64,000 bases of DNA from JAFEDN01 sp963832945 (lineage in GTDB: Bacteria; Pseudomonadota; Gammaproteobacteria; Coxiellales; Coxiellaceae): the NCBI GenBank assembly GCA_963832945.1, contig CAWHVV010000007.1, positions 124,001-188,000 of the forward strand, given 5' to 3'. Both the position numbers and the translations under genes were made by a program. This document shows positions 35,855-45,753 of this stretch, piece by piece (within the stretch, counting starts at the first letter, position 1; each line of letters opens with the position of its first letter). Under the pieces are notes generated by a model. The model did not search any database. It had not been told where the DNA came from and saw nothing but the letters and a program-made list of their open reading frames with translations.

Positions 35855-38800
35855 TTAAAGTGGTAAAGCATTCAGAATATTTTCCATGCTTTGCTTCCAG
35901 GTAAGCCAGGGCATAGAATGGGTGGTGGGATATTTTTTTATTTCAAATAAAACCAGCCAGGCTTTAATCGCATCGGCCAAATTCGCAGCCTCCATACCTT
36001 GAAAATAATAAGCATGTTCTCCAGCAACTTCTCTGAATACCGGAATATCCCGTGCTATAATCGGTAACTTATACCTCGCAGCTTCAATCAAAGGTAAACC
36101 AAATCCTTCAGCAAGGCTGGCGGCAATCAAACAGGAAGACGCTGCATAGATTTTTTTTAAATATTCATCGCTAATGCAATTGAACCAAAATAAACGTTTC
36201 CCCCTTTCGGGATGATTCCGAAGGCGTCGAGTAATTTCAGGAATATCCCCTCTTAATGAATCAGGAAGAATGTCCCAGCCTTCTTTACCCACGATTATGA
36301 GATTAACATCAATTGACTGATCCCACAGTAAACAAAAGGCTTCGAGCGCCTGCAAATATCCTTTACGAGGTTCGATGGTACTCACCATTAAAAAACTGGG
36401 ACGCCGGGAAATCATCGCCAGGATATTACCTGCTTTCTCTGGAAGACCTTTACTGGGTGCGGAATTTTCCATGTCTGCGCCAAGATGCGCCCAGGTAATG
36501 TGATAATTTTGGGTTCGGTCGACAGCATTTTTTTCCAACCATGTCCTTAAATCCGAAGCTACGGTTTGGGAGATACAAACCGCTCCATCGAATTGCGTGA
36601 CGACTTTTAACCATTGGAAAAAATTTTCATAAGTGCCCGGAGGAAATACCTGAGGCAACAGCACTGGCAAAAGATCATAAATTAAAAAATAAATCTTAAC
36701 TCCAATGAGACTCCATTTTGAATGTAATCCTTCTGTGGCGCTATCAATCAACATTTGAGTGGATAAATCCAGACCAAAAAATAAATCTCCACTTTTTACT
36801 TCAACAACATCATCCTGAAGGGTTTCCGGCGGGCAATCCAGCAATGCCAATGTATATTGACGCGCATAGTTATAATGCCAATGTCCACCGGCATCACTTA
36901 AATAAACAGGTTCAATTCGATAACCGGGAAGTGACATTTGTAATAATTCCACTAATAATCCCCGGACTACTCGCTGTATGCCTGTTTTATAATCCTGACG
37001 AATAATGATAGAGATATCTACTAATAATTGTTGATGCGTGCGATATAGAGGTAAATTTTGCGAGATTGCTTCTGCGATGGTCATGATTTCCCGATCCTTA
37101 ATAGTATCAGGAAGGCATTTCTCCTGAATTAGGGATTTAGCCAAAATGACCGGGTTAGCATATGAAAATGAATAGAAATGTTCAATAGCTTCAGCGTATA
37201 ACTCAGCGCTCTGAACAGAGGATTGTTCATGGGTAATCACTTTCCAATCCTGAATAAATTTTTCTCCGTAACAATCCCGGTTCGATTGTTGAATAGACTC
37301 GGAATGTACAATAACTCCAAGAGAATATTGAATAATTTTCAGGTTGACAGGATATTTTGTTTTGAGTGCCTGAATATCATCCGTCATAAAACGCTCGCGG
37401 ACAGCATTATAACCGTGCGAATGATATAATGCCTCTACCCAAATACCAGTTTCCGAATAATAAAATAAGTCACCCAGAAAAAAATCATCTAAACTGATTA
37501 CCCCGGGTATTTCTTCAATTAATTTTGTGAGATAAATGTATGAAGGAGAATTAGCTGCATGATAAATGATTCTTTCCACTTTATCTAAATTCTTCCGTAA
37601 CCAATCCAGCGTGCGTATATTAAAACCAGACGCTGACCTATCCTCTTCTCCCGAACTTTGAGCAATGACTAACTGAATATCGTAGCATTTATCCAGAGCT
37701 GACAAAATCTTAATAATAGAATCAGTGACATTACTAAAATCGGGTGGTTGTGGTATAATAAAAGCCAGCTTTCTCCGAGCGGTTTTTTGTTTTTCAAGTT
37801 CCTGAAGCTTATGTTTTTTCGTTACGCGCTCAAATAATTCCACGATGTGCCGCGCATTCTCATCCCATGAAAATTTTTTTACTTGGTGTAATCCATGTTC
37901 AGCAAGACATGCTTGAAAATCTTTATCTTTCAAAACTTCTTCCAGTTTTCGACTTATTGAAGCGACATCAAATGGATCAAATAAGGCATCGCTGCGACCG
38001 AGCACCTCTGGAATGCTGGAAATATTCGCACCGATAGCTGCCTTACCACAGGCCATTGCCTCAACAAGGGACAAGCCAAAACCTTCATGCCAGGATGGCA
38101 ACACCAATACTTCGCAAAGATTATAGAGTTCTACCAACTCATCATCATCAACATAATCAATCAAAAGTAACTCTTCATTGCTAACATCCGATTTTTTTGC
38201 GATTTTTTCTAAAATAAAATGACCATTTCCATCCAGAGACAATTTTCCCACAATGAGTAATTGATGACTGCCACGGATGGGTTGCGGTAATCGAGCATAT
38301 GCCTGAATAAGGCGTGGAAGATTTTTTCTATCATCATCCGTACCCACATACAATATAAATGGTCTGGTAATCCCCATTTGAGAAAATAGCTGTTCTCTTC
38401 TCTCCAGAGTGATTGTTAATGGCCTAAAGCGAGGGTCATAGCCGTTTGGTAACTCCAACATCCTATTTTCGACAACATCCAGCGCTTTCCGCGCTTCAAG
38501 AGCTGAGGCAGCAGAAATCGTAAGAAACATATTAGCCTGTTTTAATTGGGAAATTTGTCTTAAATAATATTGCTCAAAACGCTTATCCTGAAAAAAAACC
38601 GCAGGGTTCAGCAAAGGAATCAAATCATGTATCGTTACGATCACAGGAATATCCCAATGCAGTTTAGTCGCTGTCATGGCATTGTCTGTATATCCCTCAA
38701 ATAAACTGGGAATCCAAACCAGATCCGGTTTCAGGCTGGACAAATAAGCTTCTCTTAACCGTTCTCCAATTTCCCGGCGCCAGGAATCGGAAGGATCACA

Positions 38801-39040
38801 TTCACGTACAGCACCCGGTGCAGGCGCCTCCCAGATACAAATATTAGCCTCGGGCAATAAATCCTTAAAAGCGGCACGGATAGGTTGAATTGTTTCCTGA
38901 AAAAGACCATTTAGGACAATAAAAACGTCATGCGTGCCTCGATGGCGAAGAATAGCTTGAGTAAGCGCCAGTGTGTACCGTCCAATGCCCCGGAAACGAC
39001 TCACGGTTTGAACTCCCTGTAAGTCAATAACAATACGCAT
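35855..39040 (-). CDS. Large double GT4 glycosyltransferase
   Basis: 1061 residues with two GT-B units. The first (about 1-410) starts RFRGIGRYTLALTQA, has FILYVGTDDDRKNLPRLIQAY, and the E-x7-E motif at E319/E327 (HEGFGLSLVEAMACG). A linker region (about 420-650) has a partial GT-like fold without clear motifs. The second unit (about 660-1061) starts VDISIIIRQDYKTGIQRV and has STIEPRKGYLQALEAF and E978/E986 (EGFGLPLIEAA). Fused rhamnosyl- and mannosyltransferases of this shape build repeating units of D-rhamnan or mannan O-antigens. Its start overlaps the stop of the small gene upstream (TGATG). Confidence 0.88.
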   Translation of the reverse strand: MRIVIDLQGVQTVSRFRGIGRYTLALTQAILRHRGTHDVFIVLNGLFQETIQPIRAAFKDLLPEANICIWEAPAPGAVRECDPSDSWRREIGERLREAYLSSLKPDLVWIPSLFEGYTDNAMTATKLHWDIPVIVTIHDLIPLLNPAVFFQDKRFEQYYLRQISQLKQANMFLTISAASALEARKALDVVENRMLELPNGYDPRFRPLTITLERREQLFSQMGITRPFILYVGTDDDRKNLPRLIQAYARLPQPIRGSHQLLIVGKLSLDGNGHFILEKIAKKSDVSNEELLLIDYVDDDELVELYNLCEVLVLPSWHEGFGLSLVEAMACGKAAIGANISSIPEVLGRSDALFDPFDVASISRKLEEVLKDKDFQACLAEHGLHQVKKFSWDENARHIVELFERVTKKHKLQELEKQKTARRKLAFIIPQPPDFSNVTDSIIKILSALDKCYDIQLVIAQSSGEEDRSASGFNIRTLDWLRKNLDKVERIIYHAANSPSYIYLTKLIEEIPGVISLDDFFLGDLFYYSETGIWVEALYHSHGYNAVRERFMTDDIQALKTKYPVNLKIIQYSLGVIVHSESIQQSNRDCYGEKFIQDWKVITHEQSSVQSAELYAEAIEHFYSFSYANPVILAKSLIQEKCLPDTIKDREIMTIAEAISQNLPLYRTHQQLLVDISIIIRQDYKTGIQRVVRGLLVELLQMSLPGYRIEPVYLSDAGGHWHYNYARQYTLALLDCPPETLQDDVVEVKSGDLFFGLDLSTQMLIDSATEGLHSKWSLIGVKIYFLIYDLLPVLLPQVFPPGTYENFFQWLKVVTQFDGAVCISQTVASDLRTWLEKNAVDRTQNYHITWAHLGADMENSAPSKGLPEKAGNILAMISRRPSFLMVSTIEPRKGYLQALEAFCLLWDQSIDVNLIIVGKEGWDILPDSLRGDIPEITRRLRNHPERGKRLFWFNCISDEYLKKIYAASSCLIAASLAEGFGLPLIEAARYKLPIIARDIPVFREVAGEHAYYFQGMEAANLADAIKAWLVLFEIKKYPTTHSMPWLTWKQSMENILNALPL

Positions 39041-39369
39041 CAGTCCCTCTCGCGAGAGTATTGAGGTGTCCTGATATTGGCTTCCACACCCTCTTTAAGA
39101 TGCACATAAATACGCCTTGCCGATACCGAAAGAACTTTATGAGAAAAGGGCTTTGTGCAACCCTTTGCATTTTTCCAGCCGTTACTGGCATTGGGTTTAT
39201 TTATCAACTGGCAAAGGAAAGCATAAAATACCGGATATTTCTTTAGATGACTTAATATAAAACTTTTTAAACCGGGAAAACGCTGCATAAATCGAATGAC
39301 ATGAAGAAATAAATAGGCCAACCCTGCTTTAAGGCGACGTTTGATTTTATAAAAAAAAGGCACAGTCAC
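39040..39369 (-). CDS. Small basic protein of unknown function in glycosyltransferase cluster
   Basis: 109 residues that I do not recognise as a named family. The N-terminal half is basic and amphipathic (KIKRRLKAGLAYLFLHVIRF, RFPGLKSFILSHLKKYPVFY) and could lie on the membrane face. The C-terminal half is polar. It overlaps the double GT4 gene by one base and the upstream GT4 gene by four bases (ATGA). It is therefore tightly built into the operon and likely real. It may be a detached helical domain of a glycosyltransferase, helping membrane attachment or chain-length control; that is a guess. Confidence 0.6.
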   Translation of the reverse strand: MTVPFFYKIKRRLKAGLAYLFLHVIRFMQRFPGLKSFILSHLKKYPVFYAFLCQLINKPNASNGWKNAKGCTKPFSHKVLSVSARRIYVHLKEGVEANIRTPQYSRERD

Positions 39370-40787
39370 TCTCCCGCGGTTATTTTATTAAATATCTGTT
39401 TACAAAAATCCTCCCAGGAATTCTTTTTATAATTTTCACGAATATATTTTTCTTTTTTCGCCAGTTCATCCCGGTTATTTAGATAAAAAGCAATTCGGTT
39501 AGCCCAACCCAACGTGTCATATGGATGAATGTAATCCACAAAATCATGGCCAACTTCCGGCATGGAGGAAGTAGACGAGACTATCGCCATTTTACCATAG
39601 TTTAAAGATTCAGCTACAGGTAGACCCCAACCTTCATAAAACGAGGGATATAATGAAAATAATGCCTTCTCATAAAGAAATTTCAAATCATGATCATCAG
39701 TAATACCGTGCATCAGGACGATATGATTTTTGATTCGCAAATCAAACTTTAAATCAGACAAAAGCTCATCAACACTCCAACCTGGTTTGCCAACAAACAA
39801 AAATTTGGGTAAATTTTTAAGGCCACTTTCTAAAAGATAAAGAATCGCTTTGTAGATACATTCATGGTTTTTTCTTCTTTCTAAGGTCGATACAAAGAGT
39901 ACAAACTCAGTTTTAAGAAATTCCTGAATAACGGAAGCCGGCGGTTTAAATTCGGCAGCTTGCACTATATGGCTTCCCTCTGTAATGACAGAAGTTTTTG
40001 GACATGCCAGACGCATTTCTTCAGTAAATTTTCGATAGTCTGCTTCAGTGGATTTAGATACACAGAAAACTTGATCCGCGATTTTAGTCATCCCTAAAAA
40101 GTAAGGAAGGAACTTTTCATTCAGGGGAATCCCTTTAACCTGGAAACATAAATGTGGAAATTTGATGGGAATTATATCGTGACAAATTATATAAATGGAT
40201 AATTTTATATTTTTTTTTAGGGAAAAAATTTCATCATTAATTTCCTTATACTCCCATGCCGTACCTGCAAACAAGATCGAATCTCCGTCTTTAAAAGGAT
40301 GAGCATATTTTAATAAAGGTGAATTTTGATCAGATGATGATATTTTAATAGTTGCAGGAGGGTGACCCCGTTTTTTTTTAAAATTCCAATAACACCTATC
40401 AAATTTTAAAACAGTATTTTTAACATGAAAATGAACGTTAGGACGATATTGAATATTAATAAATGAGAGTAACAATCGGTATAACGAAACAAGTGCTGCT
40501 TTGGCATAAAGTTTAACTTCACCAAAAGAAGGTTTTATAATAAACCCCCCGGATGAGGGGGGAAGTTCCTTTTTCAAAGCCGGAAGCGGTAAAGGAGCAG
40601 GTTTTACAACGAGCGGCTCTTCATGGAAAACAGTAAAGCATTTCGAAACAGGATGAAATTCAAATAATTTTACATTACCAAGATTATTTTGCGCCCATTT
40701 TACCAGTTCCGCTTCTACGCGAGGAATACCAGACAAGGGTGGTTTACGTTTAAAAAAATGGGTAGCGTCAATCCATACTGTATTCAT
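39366..40787 (-). CDS. GT4 glycosyltransferase
   Basis: 473 residues, GT-B fold. The N-terminus MNTVWIDATHFFKRKPPLSG, then IPRVEAELVKW, is the pattern of the D-rhamnose/mannose transferases that resemble the second unit of the 1061-residue protein. FVLFVSTLERRKNHECIYKAI and YPSFYEGWGLPVAESLNYGKM (E-x7-E) mark the donor domain. A stretch of about 90 residues near 80-170 is extra and proline-rich in part (PAPLPLPALKKELPP). It is probably an O-antigen backbone transferase. Confidence 0.87.
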   Translation of the reverse strand: MNTVWIDATHFFKRKPPLSGIPRVEAELVKWAQNNLGNVKLFEFHPVSKCFTVFHEEPLVVKPAPLPLPALKKELPPSSGGFIIKPSFGEVKLYAKAALVSLYRLLLSFINIQYRPNVHFHVKNTVLKFDRCYWNFKKKRGHPPATIKISSSDQNSPLLKYAHPFKDGDSILFAGTAWEYKEINDEIFSLKKNIKLSIYIICHDIIPIKFPHLCFQVKGIPLNEKFLPYFLGMTKIADQVFCVSKSTEADYRKFTEEMRLACPKTSVITEGSHIVQAAEFKPPASVIQEFLKTEFVLFVSTLERRKNHECIYKAILYLLESGLKNLPKFLFVGKPGWSVDELLSDLKFDLRIKNHIVLMHGITDDHDLKFLYEKALFSLYPSFYEGWGLPVAESLNYGKMAIVSSTSSMPEVGHDFVDYIHPYDTLGWANRIAFYLNNRDELAKKEKYIRENYKKNSWEDFCKQIFNKITAGE

Positions 40788-40805
40788 TTCGGCATAAACC
40801 TGTTA

Positions 40806-41189
40806 TTAAACTATTTTTATACGACTTTTTATTTCCTCAAGACTCGCTTTTAGCCCTTCAATTTCAATTTCAAGATAAGCGATGCGATTAATTAGGGGAG
40901 TATATTCAGCTCGCAAAGTGAAATTTAAATCATATTTCACAGATACCGCAGACTCAAAAAAATTTTTTATTTTTTCATCCTGTTCCTGAGCTATTTGCTT
41001 TATTTCTCGAATTTGCCGCTCTTGCCCTCTGGACATTTTGGAAATTTCCTGTATTTGATAAAAATGAAAAGGTCTTATAAAACGCCATAATATCTTACGA
41101 ACAAGCTTCACCAATAAAGGAAAACGCTGAGGCTGTAAACCATAAGCCAGTAACTCATTGTTTAGTTTTGATAAATCACAAGATTCCAT
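40806..41189 (-). CDS. Small coiled-coil protein of unknown function
   Basis: 127 residues, not recognised. An N-terminal basic helix (LLVKLVRKILWRFIRPFHFY) is followed by heptad-rich segments (EISKMSRGQERQIREIKQIA, RIAYLEIEIEGLKASLEEIK) that should form coiled coils. Such short helical proteins occur in O-antigen clusters as partners or detached N-terminal parts of glycosyl- or methyltransferases. It lies 18 bases before a GT4 gene on the same strand. Spacing and intact frame argue that it is real; the role is unknown. Confidence 0.55.
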   Translation of the reverse strand: MESCDLSKLNNELLAYGLQPQRFPLLVKLVRKILWRFIRPFHFYQIQEISKMSRGQERQIREIKQIAQEQDEKIKNFFESAVSVKYDLNFTLRAEYTPLINRIAYLEIEIEGLKASLEEIKSRIKIV

Positions 41190-41221
41190 AGGTTCCAGCT
41201 CCTACTAAGGATAAATTAGAG

Positions 41222-42499
41222 TCATTTTTTTTCATTTATTTTTTTCTCCCATAAATCCCTTAGGACGAACATTGCGGTCTGAGATTTAATAGGGCAAAAC
41301 AAATTCTTTTCTCGCTGTGTTGACACCGCAGAGAAAATAACTTTCTCAGTAGCATTAAGAAGCCTGGGAAAATTATAAAATTTCTTCGCTGAGTCTACTG
41401 CTTTCGCGCTCATAGCCGCTTTGTGTTCCCAAGACAATCGCATAAATTTTATCATGGCGGCTTTAAGATCAGCGGTATTAGGCTCTATTTTAATACAATC
41501 GACACCGTCTAAAAGCCAATCAGCAGCGCCAGTACCTCTTGTTGTAATCGGTACGCATCCTGCCGCCGCCGCTTCTGCGGCAACCGTGCCAAAAGCATCC
41601 TGTTTCCAAGTAGGAAAAACCAAAGCATCGTATCCCGCGAGAAGATCCACAACCTCATCCTTGGTAAAGGTTCCGCAATATTGGATATACTCTTCAAGTC
41701 CATTGACTGCAATATGATGAATAACTTCTGAAACTGAACCATTCCCATAGAGGTTTACAATAAAATCTTTATGGCCAGAGGCTACCATTTCTTTGACTGC
41801 GTCTGTGATTATAAATATTCCTTTATGGGTACTGAGACTTGAGGCGAATACGAATCGGGTTTTTTTATCCTGCCTGTTGTAGAAATCGAGGGATTTTAGT
41901 TTAGGTTCTCTCGTCCATCGAGATATTACACTCTGATCGGCTAATGGAAAACCTAAAGTGTTTGTTATAGCGTCTCCAAGGGATTGAGAAACCAGAATTC
42001 CTTTAACTTTTAATAAAAAATCCAAAGTTCCAAAAATAGAGCAAAAAGCATCTAAAAAGGGTTTTTTTTCATTTAATTGTGAGAATATGTTATCACCTAA
42101 ATTAAGCACGGGCCTGTAGCCTGAATGGACCACGTATTTTAATAACCCCAATATCCCCAAACCACGGCCATCAAAAAACATGATTGAATCGGGTTGAAAC
42201 TTTATTAATAAATCACTCAGCAATCTAATATTACGAAAATTAATAAAAAAGCCTTCTTTAAGAATGTCTCGGGAATAAGGCATTTTATAGCTGGAGCTAC
42301 ATAAATATTCTAATACCCGATGTACCGGAAAATCTCGTAGGCTTTGATGGTAATCTAAAAAATGATCGGAAGTGACTATACAAACATCATGTCCTTTCTC
42401 TTTTAGACCTCTGGCAACATCCAATGCAGCTAATTCAAACCCGCCCACAAAACCGGGGGGAAAGATACCGGTAATAATCATTATCTTCACAGTAAACAT
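41222..42499 (-). CDS. GT4 glycosyltransferase
   Basis: 425 residues, GT-B fold. IITGIFPPGFVGGFELAALD is the N-terminal loop of GT4 enzymes. RFVFASSLSTHKGIFIITDA and FPTWKQDAFGTVAAEAAAAGC mark the donor domain; in the E-x7-E motif the first Glu is replaced (DAFGTVAAE). The start overlaps the upstream GT4 gene by 13 bases; an internal ATG at 42481 is an alternative. It is probably part of the O-antigen assembly operon. Confidence 0.85.
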   Translation of the reverse strand: MFTVKIMIITGIFPPGFVGGFELAALDVARGLKEKGHDVCIVTSDHFLDYHQSLRDFPVHRVLEYLCSSSYKMPYSRDILKEGFFINFRNIRLLSDLLIKFQPDSIMFFDGRGLGILGLLKYVVHSGYRPVLNLGDNIFSQLNEKKPFLDAFCSIFGTLDFLLKVKGILVSQSLGDAITNTLGFPLADQSVISRWTREPKLKSLDFYNRQDKKTRFVFASSLSTHKGIFIITDAVKEMVASGHKDFIVNLYGNGSVSEVIHHIAVNGLEEYIQYCGTFTKDEVVDLLAGYDALVFPTWKQDAFGTVAAEAAAAGCVPITTRGTGAADWLLDGVDCIKIEPNTADLKAAMIKFMRLSWEHKAAMSAKAVDSAKKFYNFPRLLNATEKVIFSAVSTQREKNLFCPIKSQTAMFVLRDLWEKKINEKK

Positions 42500-43584
42500 T
42501 CCTGCAGTTCAGTCAGCATCCTTCGTCCAAAATTTTCTAATCCGTAAACTTCTTCAACGCCGGCATGTATAATCTCAGGAGCTTGATGCTTAAGCCCCCC
42601 ATCAAGGTGCGCATCTAATAATCTATTAAGGTCCTTTACAGACTTGAATACATAACAACCGGGGAGTTTACCCAGTTCGGGCAAAGATCCCGCGTCACTC
42701 ACTATCGTCGTTAAGCCGGTACTCAGTGCTTCCAGAGGGGCTAAACCTAACATTTCAGGTTTAGTGTGAATTTTGCCCCGATAATCGATATAAGTAGCAG
42801 CGTGAACAAATATCCCTGCTGTATGCATAAGGTCTATCACCTGGCTATCCGAAAGGCCTTCGATAATTTTTACTTTTTTTTGCTGAATTCTTGAAAGTAA
42901 ATATTCCCGATAAGCCCCATCCACTGGAGCGCCTGCAATGATTAATTCTAACTCCATTGGCAATGCTTCAATAATTTTTTCATAACCTTTATGGGGCAAT
43001 AATCTCCCCACCGCTAAAACCAAACGTGGATTTCGCAGTTTTTTCAAATCAGGCTTATAGGTCTCTGTGTCCAGGGGCCCTTTGATCATTTTGACAGGGC
43101 CTTCGAGACGCTTATATGTATTTAAAGCAAAATCAGAATACGTATGAAAAAAATCGAATAAACCACTCACTTCAGGGTTATAGGATAAATAGTGCTCCTC
43201 ACCCTGATGATCAGTCCCTATTACACACTTTCCTAATAACCGGGCATGGGCGGCTATGTATAGGCAGGCATGAGATAAAAATTGATGCATATGAACTACA
43301 TCCGCATCCTGAAGACAATTTATTATATCATCTGCCGAGATAGTTAAAGGACGTTGAGGATCCCCTTTAATTATTTTATGCAATATTCTATGAGGCCCGA
43401 TCTCAAAAACAGTAGCCTCTTTTCCAAAAGAAAGAACTGAGGTTTCTACATTCCAGCCTAAGGATTCTGCACCTTTTTGTAAGGCCCGACAAATATACAG
43501 TAGGTATTTTGGTCCCCCAGCAATACTGCATTCTTTCCCATAAAATCTGGGTGTGACATGTAGAATTTTAATATTTTTCATCAT
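42487..43584 (-). CDS. GT4 glycosyltransferase
   Basis: 365 residues, GT-B fold. ILHVTPRFYG, then GGPKYLLYICRAL, is the N-terminal loop. VLAVGRLLPHKGYEKIIEAL and KPEMLGLAPLEALSTGLTTI form the donor site, with E in place at both ends of the motif region. It heads the minus-strand group of glycosyltransferases that runs down to the rmd-like gene. The donor and acceptor are unknown. Confidence 0.85.
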   Translation of the reverse strand: MMKNIKILHVTPRFYGKECSIAGGPKYLLYICRALQKGAESLGWNVETSVLSFGKEATVFEIGPHRILHKIIKGDPQRPLTISADDIINCLQDADVVHMHQFLSHACLYIAAHARLLGKCVIGTDHQGEEHYLSYNPEVSGLFDFFHTYSDFALNTYKRLEGPVKMIKGPLDTETYKPDLKKLRNPRLVLAVGRLLPHKGYEKIIEALPMELELIIAGAPVDGAYREYLLSRIQQKKVKIIEGLSDSQVIDLMHTAGIFVHAATYIDYRGKIHTKPEMLGLAPLEALSTGLTTIVSDAGSLPELGKLPGCYVFKSVKDLNRLLDAHLDGGLKHQAPEIIHAGVEEVYGLENFGRRMLTELQECLL

Positions 43585-43883
43585 AATTAAAAAAAAATGC
43601 GTGTAATCCTTAATAAATGTCGAAAAATCGGAAATCTTTCTCTAATAAAAGAGATGGCGGACACTATAACCCTTTTTCCCATAGTTTACTAGCGTCTGCT
43701 TTGTTTTTTTATAATTATTTTATCCACAATCATCGAAAGTTATTGGTTTATTAATTACCTCTCCAGGAATTAATCATTGTTATCATTCAAATTGCAAAAT
43801 GATTCCTAAAAATTCAATCTATAATTTTTTTAACCGACATGGTATGATCTCAGGTTTTAAATAATAATAACCAAGGATTTGTT
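43585..43883. other. Divergent intergenic region before purB
   Basis: 299 bases between a GT4 gene and purB. It is AT-rich with no open frame worth noting. A TATGAT at 43843-43848 could be the purB -10, but no convincing -35 is seen. Confidence 0.4.
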
Positions 43884-45260
43884 GTGGAGAGTACTTTTTT
43901 AACTGCTTTATCTCCTCTCGATGGGCGTTACCAATCCCAACTAGCGGATTTACGCCCTATTGGCAGTGAATATGGCCTGATCCGTTACCGGTTAATTGTC
44001 GAAGTACGCTGGTTAATCCTTTTGGTCAGTACTATCAATCGTACTTTTTTACCGCCTTTACAGGACGAACAGCGCGAGTTTTTAGAAAATTTGATTAATC
44101 AATTCGATATTTCGGAGGCAGGAGAGATTAAAATTATCGAGCAAACTATCAATCATGACGTCAAAGCCATCGAATATTATTTGCACAATAAATTAAAAAA
44201 TAATCCGAATTTAGTTAAATTAATACCTTATATTCATTTTGGCTGTACTTCAGAAGATATTAATAATCTGGCTTATGGTTTAATGTTCAAGGAAATCAGA
44301 AACGCTATTTTATCACCCGCCATGTCAGCGATTGTCGAGCAGATTGCAGAGATTGCAAAAGAATATGCAGGCCTGCCTCTGTTAGCCCGTACTCATGGCC
44401 AACCCGCCTCTCCTACCACTCTGGGTAAAGAATTAGCCAATGTCATCGCACGCTTGACACGTCAATTAGATTCCTGGCAGAAATTGCCAATTTTAGGTAA
44501 ATTCAATGGCGCTGTGGGGAATTTCAATGCTCATTTCGCCGCAGCTCCTGATATCGACTGGCTGAGGACTAGTCAAAATTTTATCTCTCAGTTGGGTTTA
44601 ACTCCCAATCCTTATACCACTCAAATCGAACCCCACGATAATCTGGCCGAATTACTTCAAAATTTAATGCGTTTCAATACCATTCTAATTGATTTAAATC
44701 GCGATATTTGGGGTTACATTAGCCTGGGTTACTTCGGGCAGAAAAAGGTCGAAGGCGAGATAGGCTCCTCAACCATGCCTCATAAAATTAATCCCATCGA
44801 CTTTGAGAATTCCGAAGGCAATTTGGGGATCGCTAATGCATTAGCCAGCCATCTGGCAGAAAAACTGCCTATTTCCCGCTGGCAACGTGATCTAACAGAC
44901 TCAACGGTGCTCAGAAATTTGAGTTCAGTCGCAGGTTATTCCCTAATAGCTTACAAGTCCGCGCTGAAAGGATTAAAAAAATTGACGGTTAATACAGTCC
45001 AAATTCAACAGGATCTGGACCAACACTGGGAAGTATTAGCGGAAGCTATTCAAAGCGTATTAAGGCGTCATGGTGTGAGTGATGCTTATGAGCAGCTAAA
45101 ATTACTGACACGTGGCAAAAATATTGATCAGAAAATACTCTATGATTATATCGAGCAACTGCCATTACCCCCTGATGTTAAGGTAAAGCTGCAAAAGCTA
45201 ACCCCCGCACAGTATACAGGCTGTGCTGAAATTTTAGCTCGGAAAATATTAAAAACATAA
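43884..45260 (+). CDS. purB: Adenylosuccinate lyase
   Basis: 458 residues. Catalyses two steps in purine synthesis: SAICAR to AICAR, and adenylosuccinate to AMP. LSPLDGRYQSQLADLRPI is the typical start. HFGCTSEDINN, RTHGQPASPTTLGKE (catalytic His) and the signature GSSTMPHKINPIDFENSEGN are intact. The start is GTG, preceded by AAGGA. Unlike guaA, this purine gene is undamaged. The malic enzyme remnant follows after 15 bases. Confidence 0.97.
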   Translation: MESTFLTALSPLDGRYQSQLADLRPIGSEYGLIRYRLIVEVRWLILLVSTINRTFLPPLQDEQREFLENLINQFDISEAGEIKIIEQTINHDVKAIEYYLHNKLKNNPNLVKLIPYIHFGCTSEDINNLAYGLMFKEIRNAILSPAMSAIVEQIAEIAKEYAGLPLLARTHGQPASPTTLGKELANVIARLTRQLDSWQKLPILGKFNGAVGNFNAHFAAAPDIDWLRTSQNFISQLGLTPNPYTTQIEPHDNLAELLQNLMRFNTILIDLNRDIWGYISLGYFGQKKVEGEIGSSTMPHKINPIDFENSEGNLGIANALASHLAEKLPISRWQRDLTDSTVLRNLSSVAGYSLIAYKSALKGLKKLTVNTVQIQQDLDQHWEVLAEAIQSVLRRHGVSDAYEQLKLLTRGKNIDQKILYDYIEQLPLPPDVKVKLQKLTPAQYTGCAEILARKILKT

Positions 45261-45275
45261 AATAGGAATAAAGGC

Positions 45276-45753
45276 ATGTTAGATTTCAAAATAATCCGTG
45301 ATTCCCACGGTAAGAAAATCTTGTTGACTTCAATTTATGGCAAAGCTTTACTAACCATTCCTCAATTGAATAAAGGCACCGCTTTCACCGAACAGGAACG
45401 TTTGGAATTTGGGTTAATCGATAAATTGCCCCCCCATGTGGAAACGTTAGAAGATCAGGTTGCCCGGGCTCACTTACAATATTACAGTCACGAAACGGAA
45501 ATTCAAAGAAGTCAGTGAACGCATGTTACTGGCAGCCCGTCAAACGATCAGCGATAGTATCGCGGATCAACCTGGGCGTTTAGTTCCCGCTCTTGACCAA
45601 TTAAAGGTTAGCTCCCGCCTTATCGCTATTGCTGTTGCCAAAACTGCGATTGAAGAGGGATTAGCCCAAGTCGAAATTCGTGGCGACGTTGAATCTATAG
45701 TAGATCAACACATATGGAATCCGCATTATTTAACTTATCAAAAATTAAAATAA
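45276..45753 (+). pseudogene. maeA: NAD-dependent malic enzyme remnant (large internal deletion)
   Basis: Malic enzyme decarboxylates malate to pyruvate and is about 560 residues long. Here only the ends remain. The first 65 or so residues include LLTIPQLNKGTAFTEQERLE and LEDQVARAH. After a junction near 45480-45510, in another frame, come the last 85 residues, with VSERMLLAARQTISDSIA, LVPALDQLKVSSRLIAIAVA and KTAIEEGLA. About 400 codons with the catalytic and NAD sites are gone. The end overlaps the convergent gtrA gene by nine bases. This is clear gene decay and not a sequencing error. Confidence 0.88.

Noticed and set aside
45460..45753. A stand-alone small gene after purB
   Set aside because: The sequence matches the C-terminus of malic enzyme and the matching N-terminus lies directly before it.
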